Under the pieces are notes generated by a model. That model was not told where the DNA came from, did no database searches, and was given only the letters and a program-made list of their open reading frames with translations. 64,000 nucleotides of DNA from Acidobacteriaceae bacterium (GTDB lineage: Bacteria > Acidobacteriota > Terriglobia > Terriglobales > Acidobacteriaceae): the NCBI GenBank assembly GCA_025462735.1, contig JAOAPC010000011.1, forward strand, positions 124,001 through 188,000. The letters are read 5' to 3'. Position numbers and translations under genes: made by a program. How positions within the stretch are numbered: position 1 is the first letter of the stretch; every line of letters starts with the position of its first letter. Of the stretch, positions 17,534-27,398 are shown one piece after another.

Positions 17534-20500
17534 ATGTTCTCCCCCGCACTACGTCGTTCAGCATTCGTTTGTACGGTCGTCCTCTCCCTCTTGAGCCTAT
17601 TGATCACCGCATCGGGACAGAGCACCGGTGGCCGAATCATCGGCCGAGTCTCGGACTCAACGGGCGCCGTCGTCGGTGGCGTGACCGTTATGCTGGTGAA
17701 CGATGCCACTGGCGTTAGCCGTAGTACCAAGACAAACGAGACCGGCGACTATACCTTCATCGAAGTAACGCCTGCCACGTACCACGTCGAATACACCCTG
17801 CAGGGATTTAAAAAAGACGTTCGCACTAATGTGGTCCTGGAAGTCAATCAAGTCCTGACCCTGAACGCCACCCTCCAGCCGGGCGCCACGCAAGAAACGG
17901 TGGAGGTGTCGTCGGAAGCGCCGCTGGTGGACACGACCAGCACCCAATTGGGCGCCGTCGTAAACGATCGTACTATCAGCCAGCTCCCGCTCAATGCTCG
18001 CGATACCTATCAATTTCTGCAATTGCAACCCGGGGTTACTTCCACGGTGGGATCGGGAAACCAGATCGTTTACGGCAGCGACAAAGCGGGCTCGGTATCA
18101 GTCAATGGCGGACGTGGACGCGCAAACAACTTCAGCGTGAACGGTGGCGACGCCAACGATCAGTTCGTAAACCTACCGACGGTGCAGCCCTCGCCAGATA
18201 GCATTCAGGAGTTCCGCGTCCTGACGAATACCTTTGACGCAGAATACGGCCGCAACTCCGGTTCGGTAGTAAACGTGATCACGAAGTCGGGAACCAATGC
18301 GTTGCACGGCAATCTTTACGAGTTCTTCCGCAACACAAAGCTCAATGCCAATCCTTACTGCTTCACGGCTGTAGATGGTATTCCTTGCGACAAGCCACAA
18401 TTCAATCAGAACCAGTTCGGGGGAACGTTGGGTGGGCCCGTCGTAAAAGACCGGACATTCTTTTTCACTTCCTATGAAGGACGACGCATTCGCCAGGGGA
18501 TCCCGTCGCCGCTGGTATTTGTCCCCACGACAGCCGAGCGTCCCAGCGCAACTCAGCCCTTCGCGGATTTTTCGTCAGAGACACCTTTCCCAGGCACTCT
18601 AAGTAGTGAATTCCCCTTGCAGCAGCGCCCGGGCTGTGCCCAGGACATCTTGAACCAATCGGGTGTTACTCTCGGCGATGGAGTTCCCTACACCACCTTC
18701 ACGGATAACACAGGAACCCACCACGGTATCTTCACTGTTCTGGCGACCGGGCAAAACAATATTATTCCTCTCCGCTGTCTAGATCCCACCGCAGTTGACC
18801 TCCTGCAGTATGTTCCAATTCCAGCCAACGGCAGCGACAAACTTGTGAGTACGCCGGTGCAGCCGGAGCGTGCAGACCAAGTCACCCTACGGCTTGACCA
18901 CCGCCTCAACAACCAGCAAAACCTCAGCTTTTATTACTATTTCGATGATCACCATTTGATCTCTCCATTCGCGCAGTTCCAGGCGGCCGGCGCCAATGTG
19001 CCCGGTTTCGGCTCCGTCACCAACGAGCGCTTTCAGCAATGGAACGTCAGCCATACCTGGACCATCAGCAACACAACGGTGAACGAGTTCCGCTTCAACT
19101 ACAATCGCGAAGCTCAGCGTACCTTTCAGCATCCAACCTTCACCACGACAGTGCAGAATTCCTGCCCGCCCGCTCCTGCATGGCTCACGAACGCTACCGG
19201 CCCTGTCCCCTGTTTCTCAGATGGCACGCTGGCGAACACCCTGGGCATACATCCCAATCTCGGTCCTCAACACGAGGGCCTCCCATTTATCCAGGTGAGC
19301 GGCGGTTTTACGATTGGCAACAACGGAGAGGGTGAAATTCCTCAGGTCGGGAATTCTTTCCAGTGGTCGGACAACATCAGCAAGGTGATGGGACACCACT
19401 CACTTAAGTTCGGCACCGATGTCCGCCGCCAGCGCTTCGACCAGACGCTCTATTTTGACGTAAACGGCGAATTCTTCGTCGACGAAACCTCCACCAATAG
19501 CACTGGTGGCGACACCGCATTCTCCGACTACATGCTCGGACTGCCAGGTTCGTACGGCCAAGGTTCAGCCAATAAGGAGAACGTGCGCAGTACCGGGTTG
19601 TACCTGTTCGCACAAGATAGCTGGAAGATCAAACCCAATCTGACCCTCAACTACGGGTTGCGCTGGGAACTGAACACTCCCATCGCCGACATTAGTAAGC
19701 ACGTACAGACTTTCCGTCCTGGGGCGCAGACAAAAATTTATCCATGCAAACTCGATCCCAACATCGACGCCTCCTTGGTGGCGCTGTACGGAAGTACCGA
19801 CTGCAGTCCGACCGGCCCTGCCGCTGCGGTGTTTCCCACCGGCCTGCTTGTGCCTGGAGATGCGGGCGTACCCAATGGTTTGACACAGACGTACTACAAA
19901 GCGTTTGCCCCGCGAATCGGCATCGCGTGGAGTCCGGGAACCACAGGCAAGACCAGCATCCGCGCCGGTTGGGGGTTGTTCTATAACCCCATTGAGCAGC
20001 TTGTGCTCGAACAGTTCAGCGCGGAGCCGCCATTTGGTGGAAGCACCTTCCCCTTCAATACCCTGTTCAACACTCCTTTTATGGACCAGGGCGGACCAGC
20101 CATTACTTACCCCAATCCGTTCGGCCTGAGTCAGCTGGGCGGTGTCAACGGTATCCTGAATCCGACACGCGGACAACCAACAGACTGGGCAATGTTCCGC
20201 CCCAACACGCTCTTCGGACAAATGCAGCCGCACATGCGCAGCCAGTATTCGGCGCAATACAACTTCACAATCCAGCGCCAGTTGACCAATGATATGAAGC
20301 TGGAAGTTGGCTACGTCGGGTCACAAGGGCACCGGCTCCTGGCGACACACGATATCAACTACGGAAATCCCCAGACTTGCCTCGACATAAATGACATACT
20401 CGGAGCGGGAAGCTGCGGTCCATACTTTGCCGACAGTGCGTTTACCATTCCCGCGGGGTCGGTGACAGGTCCGAATGGGTTACACCTTCCATATGGACCC

Positions 20501-21448
20501 AACGGACCGACTGTGATTCCAGCGAACACCACACTCGCTAACGACGTTACCCTCGTAGGTCTGCGGCGCTATTCGTCTCCCCAGTGCGACCCGATGACCG
20601 GTACTGGGTGCCCTCTAGACAGCATCCCGGTCTTCAGCAGCATCTTCGCTCAGGACACGATTGCCAACTCCGCCTATAACTCGCTGCAGGCATCGCTTGA
20701 CAAGCGATTTGGTAAGGGCCTTCAGTTTACCGCCGCGTACACCTTCAGCAAGTCGTTTGACCAAGCGTCGAGCTTTGAGGGAATTCTGAATCCAATTGAT
20801 CCGCGTATCAGTCGTTCGTTGTCGGCGTTTGACGCGCGGCACCGACTAGTCCTTAGCTATTACTGGGAACTGCCCCTCCGCAAATACAGCGGGGCAACGG
20901 GCAAGCTGCTGAACGGGTGGGCTCTCTCTGGCATAACGACGTTTCAAACGGGGTTCCCCATCCAAATCACGTCAGTGGCTGATAACGAGCTGATGTATAG
21001 CTTCGATTTCGAATTGCCAGGCAAGCCTGCGCAGATCGCACCTTTCCGTACCCTGAAGCCGCAGTCGAACAATAACTATTACTTCGATCCCAACAGTTTC
21101 ACCGAGAACGCCACTAGTCCGGTGTTCGATCAAAATGGGAACATAGTCACCTGCGCGCAGCAGCCCGGGTTCGGCTGCTATGACCCGTCGTTGTTGGGGA
21201 CACTCGGAACCGCGAAACGTACGATCTGCTGCGGGCCTCACATCAGCGAAAGTGATTTTGCTGTCCTAAAGACGATCCCAATATCCGAAGCCATGCGCGT
21301 TGACTTCCGGGCTGAGTTCTTCAACATCTTCAATCACACACAGTTCTTCAACCCGGATGGAAATACCTCAGATGGAGCGCAGTTTGGCCAAGTCACGCAG
21401 ACCCGCGATCCCCGTCTTGTACAATTTGCTTTGAAACTGTTCTTCTAG
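17534..21448 (+). CDS. Oar-like TonB-dependent outer-membrane receptor with carboxypeptidase-regulatory-like domain
   Basis: 1304 residues. The ATG follows TTGGAGGCGCTTCA. A signal peptide spans about 1-28. A CarboxypepD_reg-like beta-sandwich (about 30-118: GGRIIGRVSDSTGAVVGGVT) precedes the plug (about 125-245, with SQLPLNARDTYQFLQLQPGV and SVNGGRGRANNFSVNG). A large beta-barrel with many acidobacterial Oar signatures (EFRVLTNTFDAEYGRNSGS, FNQNQFGGTLGGPVVKDRTFF) ends in VQFALKLFF, a C-terminal aromatic beta signal. It probably imports or binds a large substrate with TonB energy. The ligand is unknown; the position before amino-acid catabolic genes suggests a peptide or amine source. Confidence 0.9.
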   Translation: MFSPALRRSAFVCTVVLSLLSLLITASGQSTGGRIIGRVSDSTGAVVGGVTVMLVNDATGVSRSTKTNETGDYTFIEVTPATYHVEYTLQGFKKDVRTNVVLEVNQVLTLNATLQPGATQETVEVSSEAPLVDTTSTQLGAVVNDRTISQLPLNARDTYQFLQLQPGVTSTVGSGNQIVYGSDKAGSVSVNGGRGRANNFSVNGGDANDQFVNLPTVQPSPDSIQEFRVLTNTFDAEYGRNSGSVVNVITKSGTNALHGNLYEFFRNTKLNANPYCFTAVDGIPCDKPQFNQNQFGGTLGGPVVKDRTFFFTSYEGRRIRQGIPSPLVFVPTTAERPSATQPFADFSSETPFPGTLSSEFPLQQRPGCAQDILNQSGVTLGDGVPYTTFTDNTGTHHGIFTVLATGQNNIIPLRCLDPTAVDLLQYVPIPANGSDKLVSTPVQPERADQVTLRLDHRLNNQQNLSFYYYFDDHHLISPFAQFQAAGANVPGFGSVTNERFQQWNVSHTWTISNTTVNEFRFNYNREAQRTFQHPTFTTTVQNSCPPAPAWLTNATGPVPCFSDGTLANTLGIHPNLGPQHEGLPFIQVSGGFTIGNNGEGEIPQVGNSFQWSDNISKVMGHHSLKFGTDVRRQRFDQTLYFDVNGEFFVDETSTNSTGGDTAFSDYMLGLPGSYGQGSANKENVRSTGLYLFAQDSWKIKPNLTLNYGLRWELNTPIADISKHVQTFRPGAQTKIYPCKLDPNIDASLVALYGSTDCSPTGPAAAVFPTGLLVPGDAGVPNGLTQTYYKAFAPRIGIAWSPGTTGKTSIRAGWGLFYNPIEQLVLEQFSAEPPFGGSTFPFNTLFNTPFMDQGGPAITYPNPFGLSQLGGVNGILNPTRGQPTDWAMFRPNTLFGQMQPHMRSQYSAQYNFTIQRQLTNDMKLEVGYVGSQGHRLLATHDINYGNPQTCLDINDILGAGSCGPYFADSAFTIPAGSVTGPNGLHLPYGPNGPTVIPANTTLANDVTLVGLRRYSSPQCDPMTGTGCPLDSIPVFSSIFAQDTIANSAYNSLQASLDKRFGKGLQFTAAYTFSKSFDQASSFEGILNPIDPRISRSLSAFDARHRLVLSYYWELPLRKYSGATGKLLNGWALSGITTFQTGFPIQITSVADNELMYSFDFELPGKPAQIAPFRTLKPQSNNNYYFDPNSFTENATSPVFDQNGNIVTCAQQPGFGCYDPSLLGTLGTAKRTICCGPHISESDFAVLKTIPISEAMRVDFRAEFFNIFNHTQFFNPDGNTSDGAQFGQVTQTRDPRLVQFALKLFF

Positions 21449-21534
21449 TACGAGACCCAGACGGCTCCAAACCGTCCGGGTACAAATCTAACGGCCGCCA
21501 TGAAAACGCGGCTTGAGACTCTTCGGAGACCACG

Positions 21535-22911
21535 ATGTATGCCGATCTACAAAAAGAGCTTGACACTTTTGTGCGCCGTACGCCCAAGTCGGCCGAAGCC
21601 CATAAGAAAAACCTGAAGCGCCTGCCACTCGGCGTAGCCAGCAACTATCGCGCTTACGATCCTTATCCGATTTTCGTGAAAGAGGGACAGGGCTCACATT
21701 TCCGCGATCTGGATGGCAACGACTACATTGATCACAACCTTTGCTTTGGCGCGATTATGGCGGGGCATTGCCATCCGGCGGTGATGAAAGCAGTTGAGAA
21801 ACGCCTTACGACAGGAACCATGTTCGGCATGCCGCATGACATGGAATGGGAGCTCGCGGAAGAAATTTGCAATCGTTTTCCCGTAGAGATGGTGCGCTTC
21901 GGCAACAGCGGAACCGAAGTGACAATGCACGCCATCCGTTTGGCCCGCGCCGCCAGTGGACGTGACAAAATCGTAAAGTTTGAAGGCGCGTATCACGGGC
22001 TGCACAATGATGCCCTGGTGAGCGTCAAGCCGCATGAGCCACACGAGTATGGCGACATTCATGCCCCGACTTCGGCGCCAGCTGGACTCGGCGTGCCCAA
22101 GTCAACTCTCGAAAACGTTCTGATCGCTACCTTCAACGATCTCGCAACTGTGGAGCTGCGCTTCAAGCAGCATCCCGGGGAAATTGCTGCGATTATTCTC
22201 GAGCCGATTCTGATGAATATCGGTTTATGCATGCCGCAACCCGGGTTCCTCGAAGGCCTCCGCGAGATCGCAACTAAGAACGGAGCACTGCTGATTTTCG
22301 ACGAGGTGAAAACTGGCGCGAAACTCGGCTGGGGCGGGGCATCGGAGTACTTTAATGTCCGCCCAGACATGATTTGCCTGGCGAAGTCGATCGGCGGTGG
22401 CTTGCCGTTGGCGGCATTCGGCACCCACAAATCGGTGATGGATCTGATCTCGCAGCACAAAGTCTTCCACGGCGGAACTTACAACACGAATCCGGTTTCG
22501 ATGGCCGCGGGTCTCGCAACTTTCCGCAGCGTGCTCACGCGCGAAAACTATACGCATGTGGACAAGCTCAGCAAGAAGCTGACCGACGGTTACCGCGAGA
22601 TCGTGGCCAAATCCGGGCTGCAGGGTTACATCATCAGCGCGGGTGCTAATGGCGCGCTCATGCTGTATCCGAAAGAAATTCGCAACTACCGCGACTGGCT
22701 CACGATCGACGTCGATTTGTGGCGGCATTACTGGTTCGGCATGGTGAACCGCGGCGTGATGGCGCAGCCTTACTGGTGGGACGAGCAGTGGACCATCTCG
22801 GTTCAGCACACCGAAGCCGACATCGACAAGCACATCGCGGCTTTCGCCGATGTTGCTCCTGCCTTAGCCAAAGCGCAACAGGAGCGTTCGGCGGCCGTGG
22901 TCGCGCACTAG
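21535..22911 (+). CDS. Class-III aminotransferase (glutamate-1-semialdehyde aminomutase-like)
   Basis: 458 residues. The ATG follows GGAGACCACG. PLP-binding motifs are FGNSGTEVTMHAIRLARA, the YHG of FEGAYHGLHND, IFDEVKTG and the Schiff-base Lys in [16 protein letters not shown] (about residue 282). It is closest in style to HemL-like enzymes, but the context of a permease, aldehyde dehydrogenases and two further class-III aminotransferases argues for amino-acid or amine catabolism, not heme synthesis. It lies 86 bases after the Oar-like receptor and is separated from the permease gene by a 77-base palindromic element. Confidence 0.85.
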   Translation: MYADLQKELDTFVRRTPKSAEAHKKNLKRLPLGVASNYRAYDPYPIFVKEGQGSHFRDLDGNDYIDHNLCFGAIMAGHCHPAVMKAVEKRLTTGTMFGMPHDMEWELAEEICNRFPVEMVRFGNSGTEVTMHAIRLARAASGRDKIVKFEGAYHGLHNDALVSVKPHEPHEYGDIHAPTSAPAGLGVPKSTLENVLIATFNDLATVELRFKQHPGEIAAIILEPILMNIGLCMPQPGFLEGLREIATKNGALLIFDEVKTGAKLGWGGASEYFNVRPDMICLAKSIGGGLPLAAFGTHKSVMDLISQHKVFHGGTYNTNPVSMAAGLATFRSVLTRENYTHVDKLSKKLTDGYREIVAKSGLQGYIISAGANGALMLYPKEIRNYRDWLTIDVDLWRHYWFGMVNRGVMAQPYWWDEQWTISVQHTEADIDKHIAAFADVAPALAKAQQERSAAVVAH

Positions 22912-22933
22912 GAGTGCCATAATTTGTGAATGG

Positions 22934-23010
22934 CGGGAGGGCACGGCTTCAGCTGTGCCGGTAACAATCTCTGATCGATCCACGGCACGGATGAAATCCG
23001 TGCCCTCCCG
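22934..23010. repeat. 77-base element with perfect 13-base terminal inverted repeats
   Basis: CGGGAGGGCACGG (22934-22946) is the exact reverse complement of CCGTGCCCTCCCG (22998-23010). The inner part holds a second perfect hairpin (GGCACGGAT-GAA-ATCCGTGCC). A half copy lies at 51492-51516. Confidence 0.8.
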
Positions 23011-23045
23011 ATTGCATTCGAAAACGTCGACGTCGAGAACACCTA

Positions 23046-24497
23046 TTGTCATCTAACGCAAACCAGCCGCATTTGAAACGTGTTCTCGGGCGATGGGACC
23101 TCGTTCTGCTTTTTATTGTGGCCGTTTTCAATCTGAACGTGGTGCCGTCGATTGCGGCCAACGGCGGCGTCACCGTCTGGTTGTGGATCATTGCGCTGTT
23201 GCTCTTTTTCTGGCCACAGGGGATTGCGGTGATCGAGTTAGCACACCGCTATCCCGGCGAAGGCGGAGTCTATCTCTGGGCCAAAGAAGTGTTCGGTGAT
23301 TTCCACGGATTCCTATCCGGTTGGTGCTACTGGACCAACAACATGCTGTACGTGCCGACGGTGATGCTCTACTTCGTTGGAGTCTCGGTGTATGCCCTGG
23401 GACCCAGCCATCAAGGTTTGGCGGACAACAAGGTGTTTGCTTTGGTCACATCGACTGTGCTGCTGGCTTTGCTTACATGGCTGAACATCATCGGTCTCGG
23501 TGTGGGCAAGTGGATCAACAATCTCGGCGCGATTGGCACTGGGATCGCAGCGACCGTCCTGATTGGACTCGGCGTTATCATCTGGTCGCGCTTTGGGACC
23601 ACTCTCACTGCTGCGGATTTTCACATCCCCGCCGATCCGCGCTTTGTTCTGAATTCGTTTGGAGTGATCTGTTTCGGATTAGTGGGCCTGGAACTTGCTT
23701 CAGTCATGGGCGATGAAATCCGTGATCCTGCGCGTACACTTCCCGGTGCAGTCGCCTGGGGCGGTATTCTTTCGGGCGCGCTATACCTCGGGGTGACGCT
23801 CACGCTGCTGATTGCGGTCGGCAATAAGGTCAGCGTGCTGCAAGGCATTGTGCAAGCGGTAAGCCACATGGCTTCACAAGTCGGGGTGGCCTGGATCGTG
23901 GTTCCATTTGCGTTGATGTTGAGTCTCTCGATTGCGGGCATTGGCTCAGCGTGGATGGGAGGCTCGGCGCGAATTCCGTTCGTCGCCGGCCTGGATGCGT
24001 ATATGCCCTCATGGTTGGGAAGCCTGCACCCGCGCTACGCAACTCCTTATGCAGCGCTGATCGTGCAAGGCCTGGTGTCCCTGGCGCTCGTAATCATTAA
24101 TTTCGCGGCGGCTGGTGGAGTACAGGCAGCATTTCAAACTATGCTTTCGATTGCGGTGGTGCTGCAGTTGGTTCCATTTATATATATGTTTGCAGCTTTG
24201 CTTAAGCTTGCCTTTAAGTCCGCCCCATGCGAGGGTCGCTACAGCCGGGGAGTTCTTGTTCTAGCCGGAAGCAGCGGTCTTATCACTACGATCGTGGCAA
24301 TTGTCGTGGCGTTTTTTCCTGCCAGCCAGATTAAGTCGGTTCTGAAATATGAGTTGAGCATGTTTGGCTTGACGCTATTTTTTGTCGCGTTGGCGGCGTT
24401 TTTCTTTTTTGTTTACGGAAGGCGCAAAGCGCAGCAGAAAGTTGGTTTGACGGCGGCGGAACTTGCCCGTCCGGTCGAGCGTGTCTCGACGAATTAG
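23046..24497 (+). CDS. APC-superfamily amino acid permease
   Basis: 483 residues, TTG start at 23046 with only a weak ribosome site. About 12 membrane helices. The first helix region (WDLVLLFIVAVFNLNVVPSIAANGG) and ELAHRYPGEGGVYLWAKEVFG match the conserved APC helix 1 and the gate region of GadC/AdiC/GabP-like carriers. It should import an amino acid or amine across the inner membrane. The aldehyde dehydrogenase gene starts 11 bases after its stop, so substrate and catabolic genes are co-expressed. A GABA, glutamate or putrescine-type substrate is inferred from the neighbours only. Confidence 0.9.
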   Translation: MSSNANQPHLKRVLGRWDLVLLFIVAVFNLNVVPSIAANGGVTVWLWIIALLLFFWPQGIAVIELAHRYPGEGGVYLWAKEVFGDFHGFLSGWCYWTNNMLYVPTVMLYFVGVSVYALGPSHQGLADNKVFALVTSTVLLALLTWLNIIGLGVGKWINNLGAIGTGIAATVLIGLGVIIWSRFGTTLTAADFHIPADPRFVLNSFGVICFGLVGLELASVMGDEIRDPARTLPGAVAWGGILSGALYLGVTLTLLIAVGNKVSVLQGIVQAVSHMASQVGVAWIVVPFALMLSLSIAGIGSAWMGGSARIPFVAGLDAYMPSWLGSLHPRYATPYAALIVQGLVSLALVIINFAAAGGVQAAFQTMLSIAVVLQLVPFIYMFAALLKLAFKSAPCEGRYSRGVLVLAGSSGLITTIVAIVVAFFPASQIKSVLKYELSMFGLTLFFVALAAFFFFVYGRRKAQQKVGLTAAELARPVERVSTN

Positions 24498-24508
24498 CAG
24501 GAGGTTCT

Positions 24509-25990
24509 ATGCCAACCGCATTGGCAACTGAAGTGAAAACTTATCAGCTCTACATCAACGGCGAGTGGAGTGAGAGCAAGTCCACTAAAACCTTCCCGGT
24601 TTACGATCCATCGACGGAGGAGATCGTCGCGCAAGTTCCTGACGCGAATTCTGACGATGTGAATCGAGCGGTTGCGGCGGCCAGAACAGCGTTCGACGAG
24701 GGACCGTGGGCCACGACGACTCCGCAGGAACGCGGTCGCGTACTCTTTCGCCTTGCAGAAAAGATTCGCCAAAATCTGCCGATGCTGGCGGAACTCGAAT
24801 GCCGCAATACCGGAAAGCCGATTGTGGAAGCCGAATACGACATTACCGATGTCGCGACCTGTTTCGAATATTACGGCGGGCTTGCCACCAAGATTCTTGG
24901 ATATGTAAATCCGGTCCCCGACAACGCAGTAAGCCTGACGCTGAAAGAACCTATCGGCGTCGCGGGACAGATTATTCCATGGAACTATCCGTTGCTGATG
25001 GCCGCATGGAAGCTTGCGCCTGCGCTGGCCGCGGGGTGCACCTGTGTGCTGAAGCCAGCCGAACAGACGCCACTCACTGCGCTGGAAATGGCGAACTGGT
25101 TTTCTGAGATCGGCCTGCCGCCCGGAGTAGTAAACATCATCACCGGATTCGGCGAAACCTGCGGGGCCCCTCTCGTGAAACATCCTGATGTAAACAAGAT
25201 CGCGTTCACCGGAAGCGCGGAAGTTGGCAAGATCATCGTGAAGCAGGCGGCAGATACCGTGAAACGCGTTACGCTTGAGCTCGGGGGAAAGTCTCCGAAT
25301 ATCTTTTTCGCGGACGCAGATTTCGAAGCCGCCATCGATGGCGCGCTCTTCGGCGTGTTCATCAATCAAGGTGAAATCTGTTCCGCTGGCAGCCGCATTC
25401 TGGTGCACAAACCGATCTACAAGAAGTTCGTCGAAGCGATGACCGAGAAAGCCCGGAGCATCAAACTCGGGCCGCCTCTCGAACGTTCTACAAAAATGGG
25501 CCCAGTGGTCAGCAAGGAGCAGTACCAACGCGTCCGCTCTTATCAGGACCTTGGGAAAACGGAAGCCAAGATTGCCATCGGCGGCGGGCGCGCGGAGAAG
25601 TTTGCCAAGGGATATTACGTCGAACCGACAATTTTTTACGACGTCGACAACAGCGCTCGCATCGCGCGCGAGGAAATCTTTGGACCGGTCGCATCGGTCA
25701 TTCCGTTCGAAGATGAAAAAGAAGCGCTGAAGATCGCAAATGATTCTCCTTACGGACTCGCGGCAGCAGTTTGGACCCGAGACATCTTCAAAGCATTTCG
25801 CGTGGTGAAAGCGCTGAGAGCCGGAATCGTTTGGGTCAATCACATGCAACCCACTTACGTTGAGGCTCCATGGGGTGGATACAAGCAATCGGGCTTCGGA
25901 CGTGAGCTCGGGCCGTGGGGAATCGAGGAGTACCTCGAGACTAAGCAGGTGCACATTAACTTGAACGAGCAGCCGATCGGGTGGTACTGA
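24509..25990 (+). CDS. NAD(P)-dependent aldehyde dehydrogenase (betaine/aminobutyraldehyde dehydrogenase type)
   Basis: 493 residues. The ATG follows AGCAGGAGGTTCT. Full-length ALDH: Asn of IIPWNYPLLMAAWK, cofactor loop FTGSAEVGKII, general-base Glu in LELGGKSPNI, catalytic Cys291 in GEICSAGS, and EIFGPVASVIPF. It resembles the betaine-aldehyde / gamma-(glutamyl-)aminobutyraldehyde dehydrogenase branch, so a product such as GABA would feed the aminotransferase encoded three bases downstream. Exact substrate is not decided by sequence. Confidence 0.92.
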   Translation: MPTALATEVKTYQLYINGEWSESKSTKTFPVYDPSTEEIVAQVPDANSDDVNRAVAAARTAFDEGPWATTTPQERGRVLFRLAEKIRQNLPMLAELECRNTGKPIVEAEYDITDVATCFEYYGGLATKILGYVNPVPDNAVSLTLKEPIGVAGQIIPWNYPLLMAAWKLAPALAAGCTCVLKPAEQTPLTALEMANWFSEIGLPPGVVNIITGFGETCGAPLVKHPDVNKIAFTGSAEVGKIIVKQAADTVKRVTLELGGKSPNIFFADADFEAAIDGALFGVFINQGEICSAGSRILVHKPIYKKFVEAMTEKARSIKLGPPLERSTKMGPVVSKEQYQRVRSYQDLGKTEAKIAIGGGRAEKFAKGYYVEPTIFYDVDNSARIAREEIFGPVASVIPFEDEKEALKIANDSPYGLAAAVWTRDIFKAFRVVKALRAGIVWVNHMQPTYVEAPWGGYKQSGFGRELGPWGIEEYLETKQVHINLNEQPIGWY

Positions 25991-25993
25991 GAA

Positions 25994-27361
25994 ATGGGAA
26001 CAATTCAACTACAAACAAAAATTCCCGGACCAAAGTCTCGCGCCCTCACCGCGCGCAGGGAGGCCGCTGTTCCTCGAGGACTCTCGCACGCTACGCCGGT
26101 ATACATCGCGCGCGCGCAAGATGCATGGTTGGAAGACGTGGACGGCAATCGTTTCATCGATTTCGCGGGCGGTATCGGTTCACTGAATTCCGGGCACCGC
26201 AATGGCCGTGTAATCTCGGAATTAGAGTCACAGCTCGACAATTTCTTGCATGCGTGCGCTTCCGTCACGCCGTACGAAAGTTACATTCAGTTGGCCGAGC
26301 GCCTGAATCAAATCACACCCGGCAAGTTTCCTAAGAAGACACTACTCGTGAACACGGGCGCCGAGGCAGTCGAAAACGCCATCAAGATTGCCCGTGCTCA
26401 TACCGGCCGCGCTGGAGTTGTCGCCTTCGAAGACGCGTTTCACGGCCGTACCATGATGACCCTGGCGCTGACCAGTAAAACGCATCCTTACAAAGCTGGG
26501 TTCGCCCCATTCCCATCTGATGTGTATCGCATTCCTTACGGCTACTGCTATCGCTGTTCGTATTCACTGACTTATCCATCTTGCAACGTGTATTGTGCAC
26601 GCCATCTCGAAGACACGTTCAAACGGGTAGTCGCAGCCGAAGATGTTGCCGCGGTCATTGGTGAACCTATCCTGGGGGAGGGAGGCTTCGTCAATCCGCC
26701 ACCGGAATTCTTCCGCATTTTGATGGACATTTGCCACAAACACGGCGTGCTGTTTATCGCGGACGAAGTCCAGAGCGGATTCGGACGCACAGGAAAAATG
26801 TTTGCCAGCGAGCATTACGGAATTGAGCCTGACATCGTTGTGACCGCAAAATCGTTAGGCGGCGGCTTGCCGCTGGCGGCAGTTACCGGTCGCGCTGAGG
26901 TCATGGATGCTCCCGGGGTTGGTGGCCTTGGCGGAACTTTTGCCGGGAATCCCCTCTCTTGCGCCGCTGCCAACGCTGTTTTGGACGAATTTGAAAAGAG
27001 CGATCTCCTGAGTCGCGCGAACTCCATTGGACAACGTTTCGAAAAACGCGCCCGTGAGTGGAAAGAGCGCTTCGAGTTGATAGGTGACGCTCGGGGCCTC
27101 GGCGCCATGCGTGCCATCGAACTGGTTAAATCTCGTGATACCCGCGAGCCTGCTCCCGATGAGACGAAGAAGATTACTCAATATTGTTACGAGCATGGGC
27201 TGATCACGATCACAGCAGGCAGTTATGGAAACGTGATTCGCATTCTTGTTCCGTTGGTCGTGACCGATCAACAAATGGATGAAGGTTTGGACGTCTTGGA
27301 AGCGGCGCTGGCATCGGTTTGCGAGAAGCGGCCAAGTCTTGTCGAAGCAGTTACAAAGTGA
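25994..27361 (+). CDS. gabT: 4-aminobutyrate-type class-III aminotransferase
   Basis: 455 residues, starting three bases after the aldehyde dehydrogenase stop. Motifs: [56 protein letters not shown] and the PLP Lys in [17 protein letters not shown] Cys-rich insert ([21 protein letters not shown], about 176-196) is typical of one bacterial GabT subgroup. It probably moves the amino group of GABA (or beta-alanine) to 2-oxoglutarate or pyruvate, giving succinate or malonate semialdehyde. The latter would be the substrate of the next gene product. Confidence 0.88.
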   Translation: MGTIQLQTKIPGPKSRALTARREAAVPRGLSHATPVYIARAQDAWLEDVDGNRFIDFAGGIGSLNSGHRNGRVISELESQLDNFLHACASVTPYESYIQLAERLNQITPGKFPKKTLLVNTGAEAVENAIKIARAHTGRAGVVAFEDAFHGRTMMTLALTSKTHPYKAGFAPFPSDVYRIPYGYCYRCSYSLTYPSCNVYCARHLEDTFKRVVAAEDVAAVIGEPILGEGGFVNPPPEFFRILMDICHKHGVLFIADEVQSGFGRTGKMFASEHYGIEPDIVVTAKSLGGGLPLAAVTGRAEVMDAPGVGGLGGTFAGNPLSCAAANAVLDEFEKSDLLSRANSIGQRFEKRAREWKERFELIGDARGLGAMRAIELVKSRDTREPAPDETKKITQYCYEHGLITITAGSYGNVIRILVPLVVTDQQMDEGLDVLEAALASVCEKRPSLVEAVTK

Positions 27362-27398
27362 ACCTGGATTACTCTTAACTATCAGGAAGGTCTCCGAC

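Noticed and set aside
24494-26008. Long (504-codon) minus-strand frame opposite the aldehyde dehydrogenase
   Set aside because: It mirrors the ALDH codon pattern and has no recognisable domain; ALDH motifs on the plus strand are complete.
27279-27398. 40-codon N-terminal extension of mmsA
   Set aside because: It overlaps the end of gabT. ATG 27399 with AGGAAGG fits the family length.
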